64,000 nt of DNA, taken from the NCBI GenBank assembly GCA_965199905.1, contig OZ241366.1:3162001-3226000 (forward strand). Reading direction: 5' to 3'. The first letter of the stretch is position 1. Every line of letters starts with the position of its first letter. The notes under the pieces were generated by a model. The model ran no database searches. It was not told where the DNA came from and was given only the letters and a program-made list of their open reading frames with translations. Position numbers and translations under genes: made by a program. Shown in pieces: positions 25,268 to 34,682 of the stretch. The DNA is from Ilyomonas sp965199905 (GTDB lineage Bacteria > Bacteroidota > Bacteroidia > Chitinophagales > Chitinophagaceae).

Positions 25268-25897
25268 ATGTTGCTGTTGCAAGAGGTAGTAAAGAGTTAT
25301 GGTAAACATGTTGTTCTTGGTATTCCATCTTTTCATGTTGACAATGGTATTTACTGGATAAAAGGCGCCAATGGTTCGGGTAAAACGACACTGTTGAAAA
25401 TAGTAGCCGGGCTGTTATCATTTGATGGTGATGTTATTATAAATGATATCAGCTTGAAGAAGCAGCCGCTTCAATATCGCCGGCAAATAAGCTGGTCGGA
25501 AGCCGAGCCTTTGTTTCCTTCTTTTCTGCGGGGTGTTGATTTGATAAAGATGTATAGCCGTATCCGCAAAGCGCCGGAGGCAGAAGTTAATAAGCTGGTT
25601 TTTGTTTTAAAAATGGATGATTATATCGCCAATGCTATTGGCACTTATTCTGCAGGCATGACTAAGAAACTATCTCTTCTTCTGTCCTTTCTTGGAAAGC
25701 CTTCGCTCATTATTCTTGATGAGCCTTTTATAACGCTGGATGCAGAAACGGTGAGCATTGTAGCGGAATTAATTACAGAAATGAACTTAAACAATAAGAC
25801 TCATTTTATCATCAGCTCGCACCAGGATATTGATATGCGGGAGCTTCGTTTTGATAAGTCGTTTGTGCTGTCTGATAAAACATTGGTAGCAGAATGA
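25268..25897 (+). CDS. ABC transporter ATP-binding protein
   Basis: 209 aa from the ATG at 25268 (MLLLQEVVKSYG); the longer frame to 25196 is not supported by the family. Walker A is GANGSGKTT, the signature is TYSAGMTKK (a variant of LSGGQ with SAGM), Walker B is LIILDEPFITLD, and the switch His is in SSHQD. It resembles the ATPase of two-component exporter systems of the ABC-2 type. Its stop overlaps the start of the membrane gene by four bases (ATGA), so the two form one transporter. The cargo is unknown. Confidence 0.92.
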   Translation: MLLLQEVVKSYGKHVVLGIPSFHVDNGIYWIKGANGSGKTTLLKIVAGLLSFDGDVIINDISLKKQPLQYRRQISWSEAEPLFPSFLRGVDLIKMYSRIRKAPEAEVNKLVFVLKMDDYIANAIGTYSAGMTKKLSLLLSFLGKPSLIILDEPFITLDAETVSIVAELITEMNLNNKTHFIISSHQDIDMRELRFDKSFVLSDKTLVAE

Positions 25898-27027
25898 AAA
25901 CATTTCTTAACCTGTTTATAAGTGTACTTATAAAGCCATTTTATAAAGAGAATGCCGGTGCGCTGGTATTCATTTACACCATGATGTTTTTCGTGGTAAG
26001 CACGGTGGATGGCGCAGGTTTATTTGCTTATCATTATTCGCTGATTACATCCATGCTCACAAGCCCTGTTGTGTATTTCCTTGTTTTATTGATATGGCTG
26101 CTATATGCCCGAAAATGCACTTCGTTTGTAAGCGATACGATCCAAAGTCCATATCACTCATTTCTTTATATCATCAATTCTATCTCTGTCAGGAAGCGAT
26201 TATTCCTGTTCCTTTTTGCTGATGCGTTCCTGATGCTGCCGGTGCTTTTGTATGCCTTGTTAATTGTGTTTGTTGGCTGGCAGCAACAGGCTTTTCTGCC
26301 CACAATTTTTGTTGTTCTTTACTTACTGTTATTGTGTGTTGCAATGGCTGCGAGGCATGTATATGTATTAAACAATCCGGCGAACAACACGCATGTTTCA
26401 TCAAAGAAAAAGCACGCATATCCCGGTACCTTTTCGCGTTATCCGTTTGTTCTTTTATCGTTTGTTGCCAATGAACACAAAGCCATTTGGATCGGGTTAA
26501 AAATATACAGTTGCGCCGTGCTATATCTCATTGCGCGATACAATACAAATACGGATTATGATACGCTGATGCCCTTCCTGTTTTCCAATTTCGGCATCCT
26601 GGCAAGCGGTGTTTTGGTGTATGGCGTCAGGCAGTTTGAAGAAGGGTATTTGTCTTTTTATAAAACTCTCCCGGTGCCTCTTATAAGGCGCTTTGCAAAC
26701 TACGTTTTGTTGTATGCCGTTTTATTGATTCCTGAGTTTATTACAGCATTATATCTGACGCCTGTGCATCTGCACATAACAGATGCTATCAGCTTCGCAT
26801 TATGCGCTTATAGCTTGCTATTGCTGATGAATAGTCTTTTGTTTCTTTCCGATTTCAGCACGAAGGAATTTGCGGTGGTTCTGGCTGGTGTGTTCTGTGT
26901 GCAATATATTACGATACCAGCCGCTGGATACTTGTGTTTATCTCTCTTGTTTTTGACTGCAGCAGTTCTCATTTTCTTTACACACTATTACCGATTTGAA
27001 AGAAATGCAGAAAAGGAAAGTGTGTAA
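25894..27027 (+). CDS. ABC transporter membrane protein
   Basis: 377-aa integral membrane protein with about 9-10 hydrophobic segments (for example MLTSPVVYFLVLLIWLLYA, FLFLFADAFLMLPVLLYALLIVFVGW, FVVLYLLLLCVAMAA and the C-terminal LCLSLLFLTAAVLIFF). It has no other domain. Translational coupling to the upstream ATPase identifies it as the permease partner of an ABC-2-like exporter. I do not recognise a narrower family, and no substrate clue exists nearby. Confidence 0.82.
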   Translation: MKTFLNLFISVLIKPFYKENAGALVFIYTMMFFVVSTVDGAGLFAYHYSLITSMLTSPVVYFLVLLIWLLYARKCTSFVSDTIQSPYHSFLYIINSISVRKRLFLFLFADAFLMLPVLLYALLIVFVGWQQQAFLPTIFVVLYLLLLCVAMAARHVYVLNNPANNTHVSSKKKHAYPGTFSRYPFVLLSFVANEHKAIWIGLKIYSCAVLYLIARYNTNTDYDTLMPFLFSNFGILASGVLVYGVRQFEEGYLSFYKTLPVPLIRRFANYVLLYAVLLIPEFITALYLTPVHLHITDAISFALCAYSLLLLMNSLLFLSDFSTKEFAVVLAGVFCVQYITIPAAGYLCLSLLFLTAAVLIFFTHYYRFERNAEKESV

Positions 27028-27039
27028 AGTATTTGGTCA

Positions 27040-28086
27040 TTACTCTTTCACTTTTCCCATCAAAAAACCCAATGGTTTCAATGGCTCTACGTTATCAAAA
27101 ATGATTTTCGCCATGCCTAATAAAGGGATTGTCAACACCATACCGGCAATGCCCCAAACCAGCTCGCCGACAATCAGCCCGGCAATGGTTATTAACGGGT
27201 TGATATTTACCTTTTCGCCCACCACGAGTGTTTCTAAAAAATAAGTTTGTATAAACTGTACCGTTGCATACGAAATTAAAACGCCAAGCACCATCATATT
27301 GCTGCCGCCCTGCACTACGGTCATAAGCATGGTAAGCAAAGTACCGGTGATGTTGCCAATAAAAGGAACCGTTTCCAGCACCGAAGCGATCATGGCAAAC
27401 AGCACGGCACTTTTTACACCCACAATGCTGAAACCAATGCTGTACATAATGGTAAGGCAAACGATCATTAACGCAAGTCCGGATATATATTTCTGCGCTA
27501 CTTCGCGGCATTTTTTTATTACGGATGAAGCCTTCTCCCGGTGCTGTGAAAAGAACAATCGCAGCATCGCTTCTTTTAAATGTGAGCGGTATAAAAGGAA
27601 TAAAAACACGTACACAATGAACACAATAAAATCAGTAAGAAACCCACCCAAGCCCGCTAATAAAAAAGATACCGCATTAGTGATATAACTGCCGGACGAG
27701 CTGCCTGATGTGCCGCTGGCAATCTTATTTTGTTCCTTTACCGACAAGCCAGCACGCTGCTGCAGGTACTGTTGAAACTGCGTAATTTTCTCCATTGCCT
27801 TCTGCTCAATATCGCCTGAATCCTGCGCCAGTTTTGACACCTGCCATACAATCACGTAGATAATTCCGGCAATCACCAGTAAAAAAAAGAATACCGCGAG
27901 CATAACCGATAACCAATGCGGGAAGCGTTTTTTCTCCATCCATAATGTGAGTGGCAACAGCAACATGCTGATGACAACCGCAAACATAACCGGCGCCAGA
28001 AAAGGCTTGGCAACATATAAAATGAAAACAGCAAGAACGATAACAAGCATCACCTGCAACGCTTGCGACAAGTTGGTTTTGATCAT
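27040..28086 (-). CDS. AI-2E family transporter (PerM/YdiK-like)
   Basis: 348-aa membrane protein of the AI-2E/PerM family with about eight transmembrane helices and a soluble segment at residues 90-130. The C-terminal region VPFIGNITGTLLTMLMTVVQGG and the final GELVWGIAGMVLTIPLLGMAKIIFDN are characteristic. Some members export autoinducer-2 and others are Na+/H+ antiporters, so the function here is open. It is convergent with the ABC permease gene; the stops are 12 bases apart. Confidence 0.92.
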   Translation of the reverse strand: MIKTNLSQALQVMLVIVLAVFILYVAKPFLAPVMFAVVISMLLLPLTLWMEKKRFPHWLSVMLAVFFFLLVIAGIIYVIVWQVSKLAQDSGDIEQKAMEKITQFQQYLQQRAGLSVKEQNKIASGTSGSSSGSYITNAVSFLLAGLGGFLTDFIVFIVYVFLFLLYRSHLKEAMLRLFFSQHREKASSVIKKCREVAQKYISGLALMIVCLTIMYSIGFSIVGVKSAVLFAMIASVLETVPFIGNITGTLLTMLMTVVQGGSNMMVLGVLISYATVQFIQTYFLETLVVGEKVNINPLITIAGLIVGELVWGIAGMVLTIPLLGMAKIIFDNVEPLKPLGFLMGKVKE

Positions 28087-28219
28087 AATAGCTGGTTACG
28101 GATTTTAAATATAAAGTATGGGATTGTTCTGGTAAAAAATCAAAAATGTGTATCCGTTTTTTACTGCTCATTATGCTTCTATACACATCATGAATAAACC
28201 TTTCTCTCAATTCCCCTAC

Positions 28220-29836
28220 TTATTTAGCTGCTATTGTGTTCTGACTTTTGATGAATAATTTCTCTGCCATCTCTTCATCATGACCATAAATATCCTTACG
28301 GAAATTGAGCTTGCCGTTCTTATCAACCCAGGTAGTAAAATAACCAATCAGCACACGTACAGGCTTCTTTATCGTCACCCATTTTTCATGGTCCAAACCC
28401 ATACAACTGTCTATCTTTTCTTTTGTCCACGAAGTATCGGCGCGTAATAAATAAGCTGCCATCTTTGGCGGGTCCTGTATGCGTATACAGCCATGACTGA
28501 AGCTGCGGTTGGTAGAAGAAAACAGGTTGCGGTTTGGTGTATCGTGCAGGTAAATATCGTAGCTGTTTGGGAACAAAAATTTTACATGCCCCAACGAATT
28601 ATTATCGCCGGGTTTTTGTCTTATAATCGGCAAGCTTCCGCTGTGCCCGGTTACCTCCATATTATGACTGGCTAAATAATTTTTATTACGGGCCATACCA
28701 GGTACAATTTCCTTTTTCACAATGCTTACCGGTACATTCCAGTATGGGCTGAACACAACATATTTCAGGTCGCCGGTAAAGATGACTGTGCCGGTGCCTT
28801 CTTTGCCTACAATCACATTCATATCAAACTGCAGCTTGCCGCTATCGTACACATGCAGTTTATATTCAGGTATATTCACCATTATGTAGTTGCTGTCATT
28901 TTCAGGCGCCATCCAGCGGTCGCGCTCCAGGTTTATTAATATCTGCTTGATGCGGTTTTCTATCGGGTAGTTCAGCTCTTTCATAAACGGAGTTCCGGCA
29001 ATGCCATCCGGTTTTAAACCCATCCGGTTTTGAAACGATTTTACAGCCGCAACCGTAGCCGAATCGTATGCATTTGTGGTATCACCTTCCGGCAAATCGC
29101 CCAGCAACTGCAGCCTTTGTTTGATCTGTGCAATAGCAGCCGATGCATCACCCTTCTTATATGTTTTGGCAGGAAATGGTATCGAATCCCAACTGTTATT
29201 TTTTTGTATGTTATAATATTGTGTCAATGCCGCCTGCAGCTTCTTGTATTGTTTATTCAGCGGCAGGTACCGGTCTTCATCTTTGCCTTTATTCGCAATC
29301 ACAGAATCCAGCATCACTGTTAGGTCTACCTTTTTACGTGGAATAAACCAGCCTAATTCCTCCGCATTCACATCGCCACCTTTATACACTTTACTGGCAT
29401 ATTTAAAAAACTGTCCCGTCAGCATCAATTCTGTTTCCAGCGGAGAATGATCTTTGTGCTCAGTTGAGTCGGTAAAGAATGCATTGTACAACTCATTCAT
29501 CTTCTTGCTGTACAGGCTGCTGTCTTTCAGGTCCGAAATGGTAGTGCTTAACAGGTTTACAAAGTTGGTAGCCTGTTCGGCAAGTCCGCTTGTATCAAAC
29601 CATGCATATTCAAAATTGCGCTGTTTATAAAAGTCTTCAAACTGCTGTTTGTACGAAGTGTACTCCGTATTTTTAGCCACAAAAGCATTAATTTTATTAC
29701 TGTCTAAAAACAGGTTATTAAAGGCATTTACGCCCGTGATAGATTTATCTGCCTCAACTTCTTTTTCTTTTTTGTTTTTGCAGGAAAATAAAAGAACCAC
29801 AAGCAGCAGGGTAGGGATTACCGATATTGATTTCAT
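28220..29836 (-). CDS. L,D-transpeptidase lipoprotein (YcbB/LdtD-like, YkuD domain)
   Basis: 538-aa lipoprotein from the ATG at 29836 (MKSISVIPTLLLVVLLFSCKNKK: lipobox FSC). Order of domains: an N-terminal scaffold region (about 60-220), a peptidoglycan-binding domain (AIAQIKQRLQLLGDLPEGD to AVKSFQNRMGLKPDGIAG, about 240-300), then the YkuD catalytic domain with HDTPNRNLFSSTNRSFSHGCIRI, where the Cys of SHGCIR is the nucleophile. It forms 3-3 peptidoglycan cross-links or attaches proteins to peptidoglycan. The start is 13 bases after the rsmE stop, so they are likely co-transcribed. Confidence 0.92.
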   Translation of the reverse strand: MKSISVIPTLLLVVLLFSCKNKKEKEVEADKSITGVNAFNNLFLDSNKINAFVAKNTEYTSYKQQFEDFYKQRNFEYAWFDTSGLAEQATNFVNLLSTTISDLKDSSLYSKKMNELYNAFFTDSTEHKDHSPLETELMLTGQFFKYASKVYKGGDVNAEELGWFIPRKKVDLTVMLDSVIANKGKDEDRYLPLNKQYKKLQAALTQYYNIQKNNSWDSIPFPAKTYKKGDASAAIAQIKQRLQLLGDLPEGDTTNAYDSATVAAVKSFQNRMGLKPDGIAGTPFMKELNYPIENRIKQILINLERDRWMAPENDSNYIMVNIPEYKLHVYDSGKLQFDMNVIVGKEGTGTVIFTGDLKYVVFSPYWNVPVSIVKKEIVPGMARNKNYLASHNMEVTGHSGSLPIIRQKPGDNNSLGHVKFLFPNSYDIYLHDTPNRNLFSSTNRSFSHGCIRIQDPPKMAAYLLRADTSWTKEKIDSCMGLDHEKWVTIKKPVRVLIGYFTTWVDKNGKLNFRKDIYGHDEEMAEKLFIKSQNTIAAK

Positions 29837-29849
29837 TATATAGAAAAAA

Positions 29850-30563
29850 TTATTTGTGTGAGTAAATAAGCAAAGCAGATGCCACCACACCCGCCGTTTC
29901 TGTCCGCAGCCTTGTGGCGCCAAGACTCACCGGCTGATGCCCGTTTTGTAAAGCGGTTTCAATTTCTTTTTCTGTAAAGTCACCTTCCGGTCCTATCAGC
30001 ATTTGCACACTGTTTTCTATAGGTATCGACGACAATAATAGCTTCCGGTTATCGTCATCGCAATGGGCGATTAATTTTTGTTTAAATGAATGGCTGTCGG
30101 CTGCCGCTTCTTCAAAAGTTGCCGGCTGCCTGAGAAGCGGCAGCCATACCTGCCGGCTCTGTATCATAGCCGAAACCACGATGCTCTGCAGCCGTTCCAT
30201 CTTCACATGCTGCTTTTCGGTGCGGGCGCATAGCAGCGGGATAATTTCCTGAACACCCATTTCTACAGCTTTTTCCAAAAACCATTCGAAGCGGCTTACA
30301 TTTTTCAGCGGCGATATAGCAATGCATACTTTTTTGCCTTCCTGTTTTTGATACGTCACATCTTCTATGCGCACGTTGCACATCTTTTTATCGGCGTTTA
30401 CTATCAGGGCTGTGTACAGGCTGCCTTTTCCGTTAATGAGTTGCAGCCTGTCGCCCTCCTTCATGCGAAGCACTTGTATGCAATGCCGGCTGGTATCTTC
30501 ACCCAATGTAATGATGGCATTGGCAGACGCCACCGAAGGCTCGTAAAAATAAGGAGACTGCAT
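29850..30563 (-). CDS. rsmE: 16S rRNA (uracil-1498-N3)-methyltransferase
   Basis: 237-aa SPOUT methyltransferase that methylates U1498 of 16S rRNA. An N-terminal PUA-like domain (HCIQVLRMKEGDRLQLINGKG) precedes the knotted domain with SPLKNVSRFEWFLEKAVEMGVQEIIPLLCARTE, IGPEGDFTEKEIE and SLGATRLRTETAGVVA. Full length. It is upstream of the L,D-transpeptidase with a 13-base gap. Confidence 0.96.
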   Translation of the reverse strand: MQSPYFYEPSVASANAIITLGEDTSRHCIQVLRMKEGDRLQLINGKGSLYTALIVNADKKMCNVRIEDVTYQKQEGKKVCIAISPLKNVSRFEWFLEKAVEMGVQEIIPLLCARTEKQHVKMERLQSIVVSAMIQSRQVWLPLLRQPATFEEAAADSHSFKQKLIAHCDDDNRKLLLSSIPIENSVQMLIGPEGDFTEKEIETALQNGHQPVSLGATRLRTETAGVVASALLIYSHK

Positions 30564-30732
30564 ATTGTTAAATTAAAGCTTGTTGATATGACCTGCAGGC
30601 ATCATGACAACAAACTAATGCGAAGATTAAGACAAGCTTTGGATTTTATCAATCATAGCTCCAGCCAATAGTATCTGTACAATAACACCGGAACAAAGGA
30701 ACTAAAACTGAAAAGTAGTCTTTATTACAATA

Positions 30733-31812
30733 TTATACCATCGTTTCTTTTGCAAAATAATTCACCGCTTCCCGGCTGCTCTGCGCAAAGCTTCGGATCC
30801 AGTTGTCAGCCTGCGCCGCCAGCACGTCCAATATTATGTGTTCGGTAACGCTTAGTTGCTTCGCAATATCGTCATTAATGTATTCTGCTTCCAGCCTGTT
30901 TTCCGGTTTTGCCATCGATAAATTGTAGCTCGCCACGCGGTGTTCCCAGCACCATTTCTGCAGGTCGCGGCTGGCAAATGGCGCCACCGCAGGAATACGG
31001 ATTTTTTTTGGCAATCCATTCTCAACCGCACACTTGCGCGCCAGTTGCAGCACATCTTCCTCTGTCAGCACTTCCTTTCCCGATGCAAAGTTTAAAGGCG
31101 TTCCATCGTTATAATCCAGCACATACAGCAGCCAGTTTTTTTCTTCATTTTCAGTTGATGGCTGTACACAGCCAAAATGCCAGAAAGCACCTTCGCGATA
31201 CAAGCGCAATGGTTTATTTTCTTCTGCAGGCAAGGCTGTTTCCGGCGCCAGGGGCATCCTGCGCACACGTGTTCTCTTCAGGTACAATCGTCCCTGCCGG
31301 TACACGCGCTTCATTTGCCTGATTGCCCATTGCGGGTGCGTTTGCTGTAGTGTTGCAATACAATCTTCCAGGCTCCGGTTTTTCTTTTCTTCCAGTAAAT
31401 GAACCAAAGCTGCATACACTTCCTTATCATCCGCTTCCGGTTTGCGCGGGCGGTGGTTGTATGTTTCCTCCGGCATTTGAACCAGCGAGCAGGCTTGCGC
31501 TACGGTCAGGTTGTACCGCTTCACCAGTTCTTTTGCCAGCTTGCGAGATACCGTTTTGTCGCTGTCCGTTTTCAGCAAAGCCGACAGCAGCATTTTATAT
31601 TTATCGTTTGGCCGCCAGCCCAGCGAAGCCGTTGATTGCGCCTGCTCCTCTTTCGCCAGCCTGTCCATCCCGGCCAGTTCGTTCTGCCAGTTATACAAAG
31701 TAGCGCGCGATATTTCTGCTTCTGCGCAAATGGCTTTAATAGATTTGGTTTTGTGCGCCATCTGGTGCACCCACAGCCGGCGCTCATGCTCACTGTATCT
31801 GTGTACTTTCAT
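30733..31812 (-). CDS. Domesticated, catalytically dead IS3-like transposase
   Basis: 359 aa (from MKVHRYSEHER at 31812). It has the layout of a fused IS3 OrfA-OrfB protein: an N-terminal HTH (about residues 5-45, IKAICAEAEISRATLYNWQNEL), a second HTH-like region, then a degenerate integrase core. The strand LLYVLDYNDGTPLNF aligns with the usual VVLDLYSR stretch, but the first Asp (TDIT) is replaced (HFGCVQPS). The second (HSDRGSQY) is replaced by IPAVAPFAS; only a Glu in RLEAEYI could remain. The frame is intact, there are no flanking inverted repeats, and GC looks like the core genome, so it is probably a retained DNA-binding protein. Function unknown. Confidence 0.72.
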   Translation of the reverse strand: MKVHRYSEHERRLWVHQMAHKTKSIKAICAEAEISRATLYNWQNELAGMDRLAKEEQAQSTASLGWRPNDKYKMLLSALLKTDSDKTVSRKLAKELVKRYNLTVAQACSLVQMPEETYNHRPRKPEADDKEVYAALVHLLEEKKNRSLEDCIATLQQTHPQWAIRQMKRVYRQGRLYLKRTRVRRMPLAPETALPAEENKPLRLYREGAFWHFGCVQPSTENEEKNWLLYVLDYNDGTPLNFASGKEVLTEEDVLQLARKCAVENGLPKKIRIPAVAPFASRDLQKWCWEHRVASYNLSMAKPENRLEAEYINDDIAKQLSVTEHIILDVLAAQADNWIRSFAQSSREAVNYFAKETMV

Positions 31813-32114
31813 TGGCATCAAATATAACGGTGCGTGTATAATAATGCGGGTTGATGTGCATTAATAGCTGACCAACTATTTTATATCCGCCAACATACCA
31901 AAAATGCTGAACTTTCTTTTTTTTCCGGTAAAATAATCAACGCTTCCAGCCTTGCGGATGTCATTTCCAACTTCGTCGACATGATTTCTAAGCTTACGGA
32001 AATGATAATTCCCGGTTACGTTTTTTGAAAGATATACAGTTACGCCAGGTTCAGCAGGTTTAAAATAGCCTGCCGGCACAATTCCTGTTTTGTCATTTTC
32101 TAAAACAGGATATA
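31813..32114. other. Intergenic region with an inverted repeat before the oxidoreductase gene
   Basis: About 300 bases. The only clear structure is CCTGTTTT (32084-32091) with AAAACAGG (32102-32109), ending five bases before the ATG at 32115; it could be an operator or an attenuating hairpin. A 67-codon minus-strand frame (31876-32079) is not convincing as a gene. Confidence 0.4.
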
Positions 32115-33047
32115 ATGAAAGCAGTCAGAATTCATGAATTCGGTGGTCCCGAAGTATTAAAAATAGAAGAAATAGAAAAGCCCGTACCAGCCGCAGGTGA
32201 AGTATTGATAAAAATATTTGCTACCAGTATCAACCCTGTCGATTCTAAAATACGCAGCGGTAAAAACTATGAACGGTATAAAAACCCGATGCCAATGACG
32301 TTAGGCTGGGATGTATCAGGTGTGGTGGAAAAAACCGGGAAAGACGTAACTGCCTTTAAAAAAGGCGACGAAGTATATGCCCGCCCCGACCTCAGCCGCG
32401 ACGGATCGTATGCTGAGTACATTGTTATACCGGTTGGCAAAATTGGCTTCAAGCCCAAAAGCATTTCTCACAACGAAGCCGCGGCTGTGCCTTTGGCCGG
32501 CTTAACTGCCTGGCAGGGAATATTCGATCATGGCAAATTACAACCCGGTCAGCGCATCCTCATTCATGCCGCCAGCGGTGGTGTAGGAACTTTTGCCGTA
32601 CAGCTTGCTAAATGGAAAGGCGCTCACGTTATCGGCACCGCTTCCGGCAACAATCTTGATTTCCTCAAAAAGCTTGGCGCCGATGAAGTGATTGACTATA
32701 AAAAACAGAAGTTTGAAGACCTGCTCGAAAACATAGATGTTGTATTCGACCTCATTGGCGGCGACACGCAAAAGCGCTCTGTGCAAGTACTGAAAGAAGA
32801 CGGCATTCTCGTGAGCACGTTAGGCATTGTAGACAAAGATTTGCTGGTGCAAAAAAATATTCATGGCGAAGCTTACATGGCGCAGTCAATTCCTGAGCAA
32901 TTGAACCAGCTTGCCTCTTTAATTGATGAAGGAAAAATACATCCTGTAATTGCTAAAGTAATGCCGCTGGAGCAAGTTGCCGAAGCGCAAAAAGAAAGCG
33001 AAGAAGGACACGTGCGGGGAAAGATTGTGTTGGAAGTGGTTGGCTGA
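32115..33047 (+). CDS. NADP-dependent zinc-free alcohol dehydrogenase / quinone oxidoreductase
   Basis: 310-aa medium-chain dehydrogenase of the quinone oxidoreductase type. It has the MKAVRIHEFGGPEVLKIEEIEKPVPAAGEVLIKIFATSINPVD start, GWDVSGVVEKTG, and the cofactor loop HAASGGVGTFAVQLAKWKGAHVIGTAS. It lacks the zinc-binding Cys residues of true alcohol dehydrogenases. The end RGKIVLEV is typical. Substrate unknown; the family reduces quinones or enones. It is alone on its strand, with an inverted repeat before the start. Confidence 0.93.
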   Translation: MKAVRIHEFGGPEVLKIEEIEKPVPAAGEVLIKIFATSINPVDSKIRSGKNYERYKNPMPMTLGWDVSGVVEKTGKDVTAFKKGDEVYARPDLSRDGSYAEYIVIPVGKIGFKPKSISHNEAAAVPLAGLTAWQGIFDHGKLQPGQRILIHAASGGVGTFAVQLAKWKGAHVIGTASGNNLDFLKKLGADEVIDYKKQKFEDLLENIDVVFDLIGGDTQKRSVQVLKEDGILVSTLGIVDKDLLVQKNIHGEAYMAQSIPEQLNQLASLIDEGKIHPVIAKVMPLEQVAEAQKESEEGHVRGKIVLEVVG

Positions 33048-33294
33048 TTGTATAAGGTAGTATGCGTTGATTGTACAAGGTAGTAAGTACTATGACTTAT
33101 ATTGAAGAATAATTATTTTTTTGCAGGGTATAAAATTTCTGCCGCTACGAATATAATCTCAGGAAATGGCTTGCTGGCGCGAGGCTGGACTGTGGAGCAA
33201 TATTCAGAAAGGAGATATCAATACAATGTATGATGCAAAGCTTGGCTGGAGGTTATAATTATAAGCCATTATCCTTTTCTAAAAGGTATGAAAC
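33048..33294. other. Gene-free stretch with a possible protein-coding fossil
   Basis: No complete gene. On the plus strand about 33124-33230 reads AGYKISAATNIISGNG and GWTVEQYSERRYQYN before a stop, which is protein-like but has no start and no recognised family. It may be a decayed gene end. Confidence 0.35.
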
Positions 33295-33327
33295 AAAACA
33301 GCCACTCCATAACTGAGTGGCTGTTTT
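33295..33327. terminator. Bidirectional terminator
   Basis: Perfect 13-bp stem AAAACAGCCACTC (33295-33307) with GAGTGGCTGTTTT (33315-33327) and a 7-base loop. It serves the convergent oxidoreductase and metF genes. Confidence 0.9.
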
Positions 33328-33361
33328 GCTGATAGCTGACGACTGATAGCTATCAGCTATT

Positions 33362-34315
33362 TCATACCAATTCCTTCACCACATTATAAATCGTCTTCGC
33401 TTTGCCAAGTGTGTAATAATGCAACACGGGCACGCCAAATTCCTTCAATTCTTTGCTCTGCTGTATCAGCCAGTCAACGCCAACTTTTTCTACATCTTCA
33501 TCTGTTTTGCAGCGCATAATTTCATTGGACAAATCCTTCGGAATATCCACATGGAAAATGCGTGGCAATATGCTAAGCTGCTTCTTGGTTGTCATTGCCT
33601 TTAAGCCTGGAATGATGGGAACTGTAATACCCATATCGCGGCAGGCTTTTACAAAATCAAAAAATTTCTGGTTATCGAAAAACATTTGTGTCATTATGTA
33701 ATTAGCACCCCCATCAACCTTGCCTTTTAGATATTCCATATCGGCATCAAGGTTTGGCGCTTCAAAATGCTTTTCAGGATAACCGGCTACGCCAATGCAA
33801 AACTGCGTTCTGCCACCATTGATAATGTCATCGTCTAAGTAAATACCGTGATTCAGATTTACCACCTGTTTCATCAGTTCTTCACCAAAGCGGTGACCAT
33901 CGGGTTCCGGCTCAAAGAAAGCTTCATTCTTCGGCGCATCGCCGCGAAGTACAAGAACATTATCAACACCAAGAAAATTCAGATCGATGAGTGCATCTTC
34001 CGTTTCGCGACGATTAAAACCGCCACAGATGATATGCGGAACGGCATCTATTTTATAATGGTTCATGATGGCCGCGCAAATACCCACTGTGCCGGGGCGC
34101 TTGCGCACTTCCACACGCTCAAATGTTCCATCTTTGCGCTTCTTAAACATGCTTTCGCTGCGGTGATAAGTGACGTTTATCCACGATGGTTTAAACTCCA
34201 TCAGTGGATCAAGATGGTCGTATATAGAAGAAATGCTTTTGCCTTTTAGTGGCGGCAATACTTCAAACGAAATGAGTGTATCGGTTGCGCTTTGAATATG
34301 CTCTGTAATCTTCAT
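33362..34315 (-). CDS. metF: Methylenetetrahydrofolate reductase [NAD(P)H]
   Basis: 317-aa TIM-barrel flavoprotein that makes 5-methyl-THF for methionine synthesis. Start at 34315 (MKITEHIQSATDTLISFEVLPP). Motifs: SFEVLPP, NVTYHRSE, VPHIICGGFNRRETEDALIDL, DNVLVLRGD, and GANYIMTQMFFD followed by IPIIPGLKAMTTKKQL. Length and residues are typical. No metE or metH is adjacent. Confidence 0.95.
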   Translation of the reverse strand: MKITEHIQSATDTLISFEVLPPLKGKSISSIYDHLDPLMEFKPSWINVTYHRSESMFKKRKDGTFERVEVRKRPGTVGICAAIMNHYKIDAVPHIICGGFNRRETEDALIDLNFLGVDNVLVLRGDAPKNEAFFEPEPDGHRFGEELMKQVVNLNHGIYLDDDIINGGRTQFCIGVAGYPEKHFEAPNLDADMEYLKGKVDGGANYIMTQMFFDNQKFFDFVKACRDMGITVPIIPGLKAMTTKKQLSILPRIFHVDIPKDLSNEIMRCKTDEDVEKVGVDWLIQQSKELKEFGVPVLHYYTLGKAKTIYNVVKELV

Positions 34316-34413
34316 TGCTGTAAAAAACTGTCGCAAGATAAAGCATAGAAGATTGATAAAACAGAGGTCTGAAATCAGGTAATAAGATCAGTTTGAAATA
34401 AAATACGAAATAC

Positions 34414-34524
34414 ATTTTTTTGGTAACCATCATCCGTCACTTTTGTGATCGACAGTTGTTGCCATTCCTGCTGCTTCGACACGCACGATGCTCCCATCAG
34501 GGTTCGGGGCAATGATTGGGCTTT
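34414..34524 (-). repeat. Dispersed intergenic repeat, copy 3
   Basis: Reverse orientation relative to copies 1 and 2. Reads TTGGTAACCATCATCCGTCAC, TTTTGTGATCGACAGTTG, GCCATTCCTGCTGCTTCG, and ends GGGGCAATGATTGGGCTTTT. Here the outer hairpin arm is altered (CGCACGATG instead of CGCAGGAATG). Located upstream of metF and downstream of glf. Confidence 0.85.
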
Positions 34525-34621
34525 TACGGAAGCGAATAGCAAACATCTAATTCAAAAAGAACCATTATCTAAATCAGCAATCTAAAATGTGTTTTGATTA
34601 TCGGTTCTAATTACCCAAAAG

Positions 34622-34655
34622 AAAAATGACAGCCTGTTTAATGGCTGTCATTTTT
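34622..34655. terminator. Terminator downstream of glf
   Basis: AAAAATGACAGCC (34622-34634) with GGCTGTCATTTTT (34643-34655), 8-base loop, T-run on both strands. It lies 27 bases after the glf stop on the minus strand. Confidence 0.9.
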
Positions 34656-34682
34656 TTATAATTTAAAAGCTGTCGTGTTTCT

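Noticed and set aside
31876..32079. 67-codon minus-strand ORF upstream of the oxidoreductase
   Set aside because: Protein-like in places but no recognisable motif, no operon partner, and no supporting promoter.
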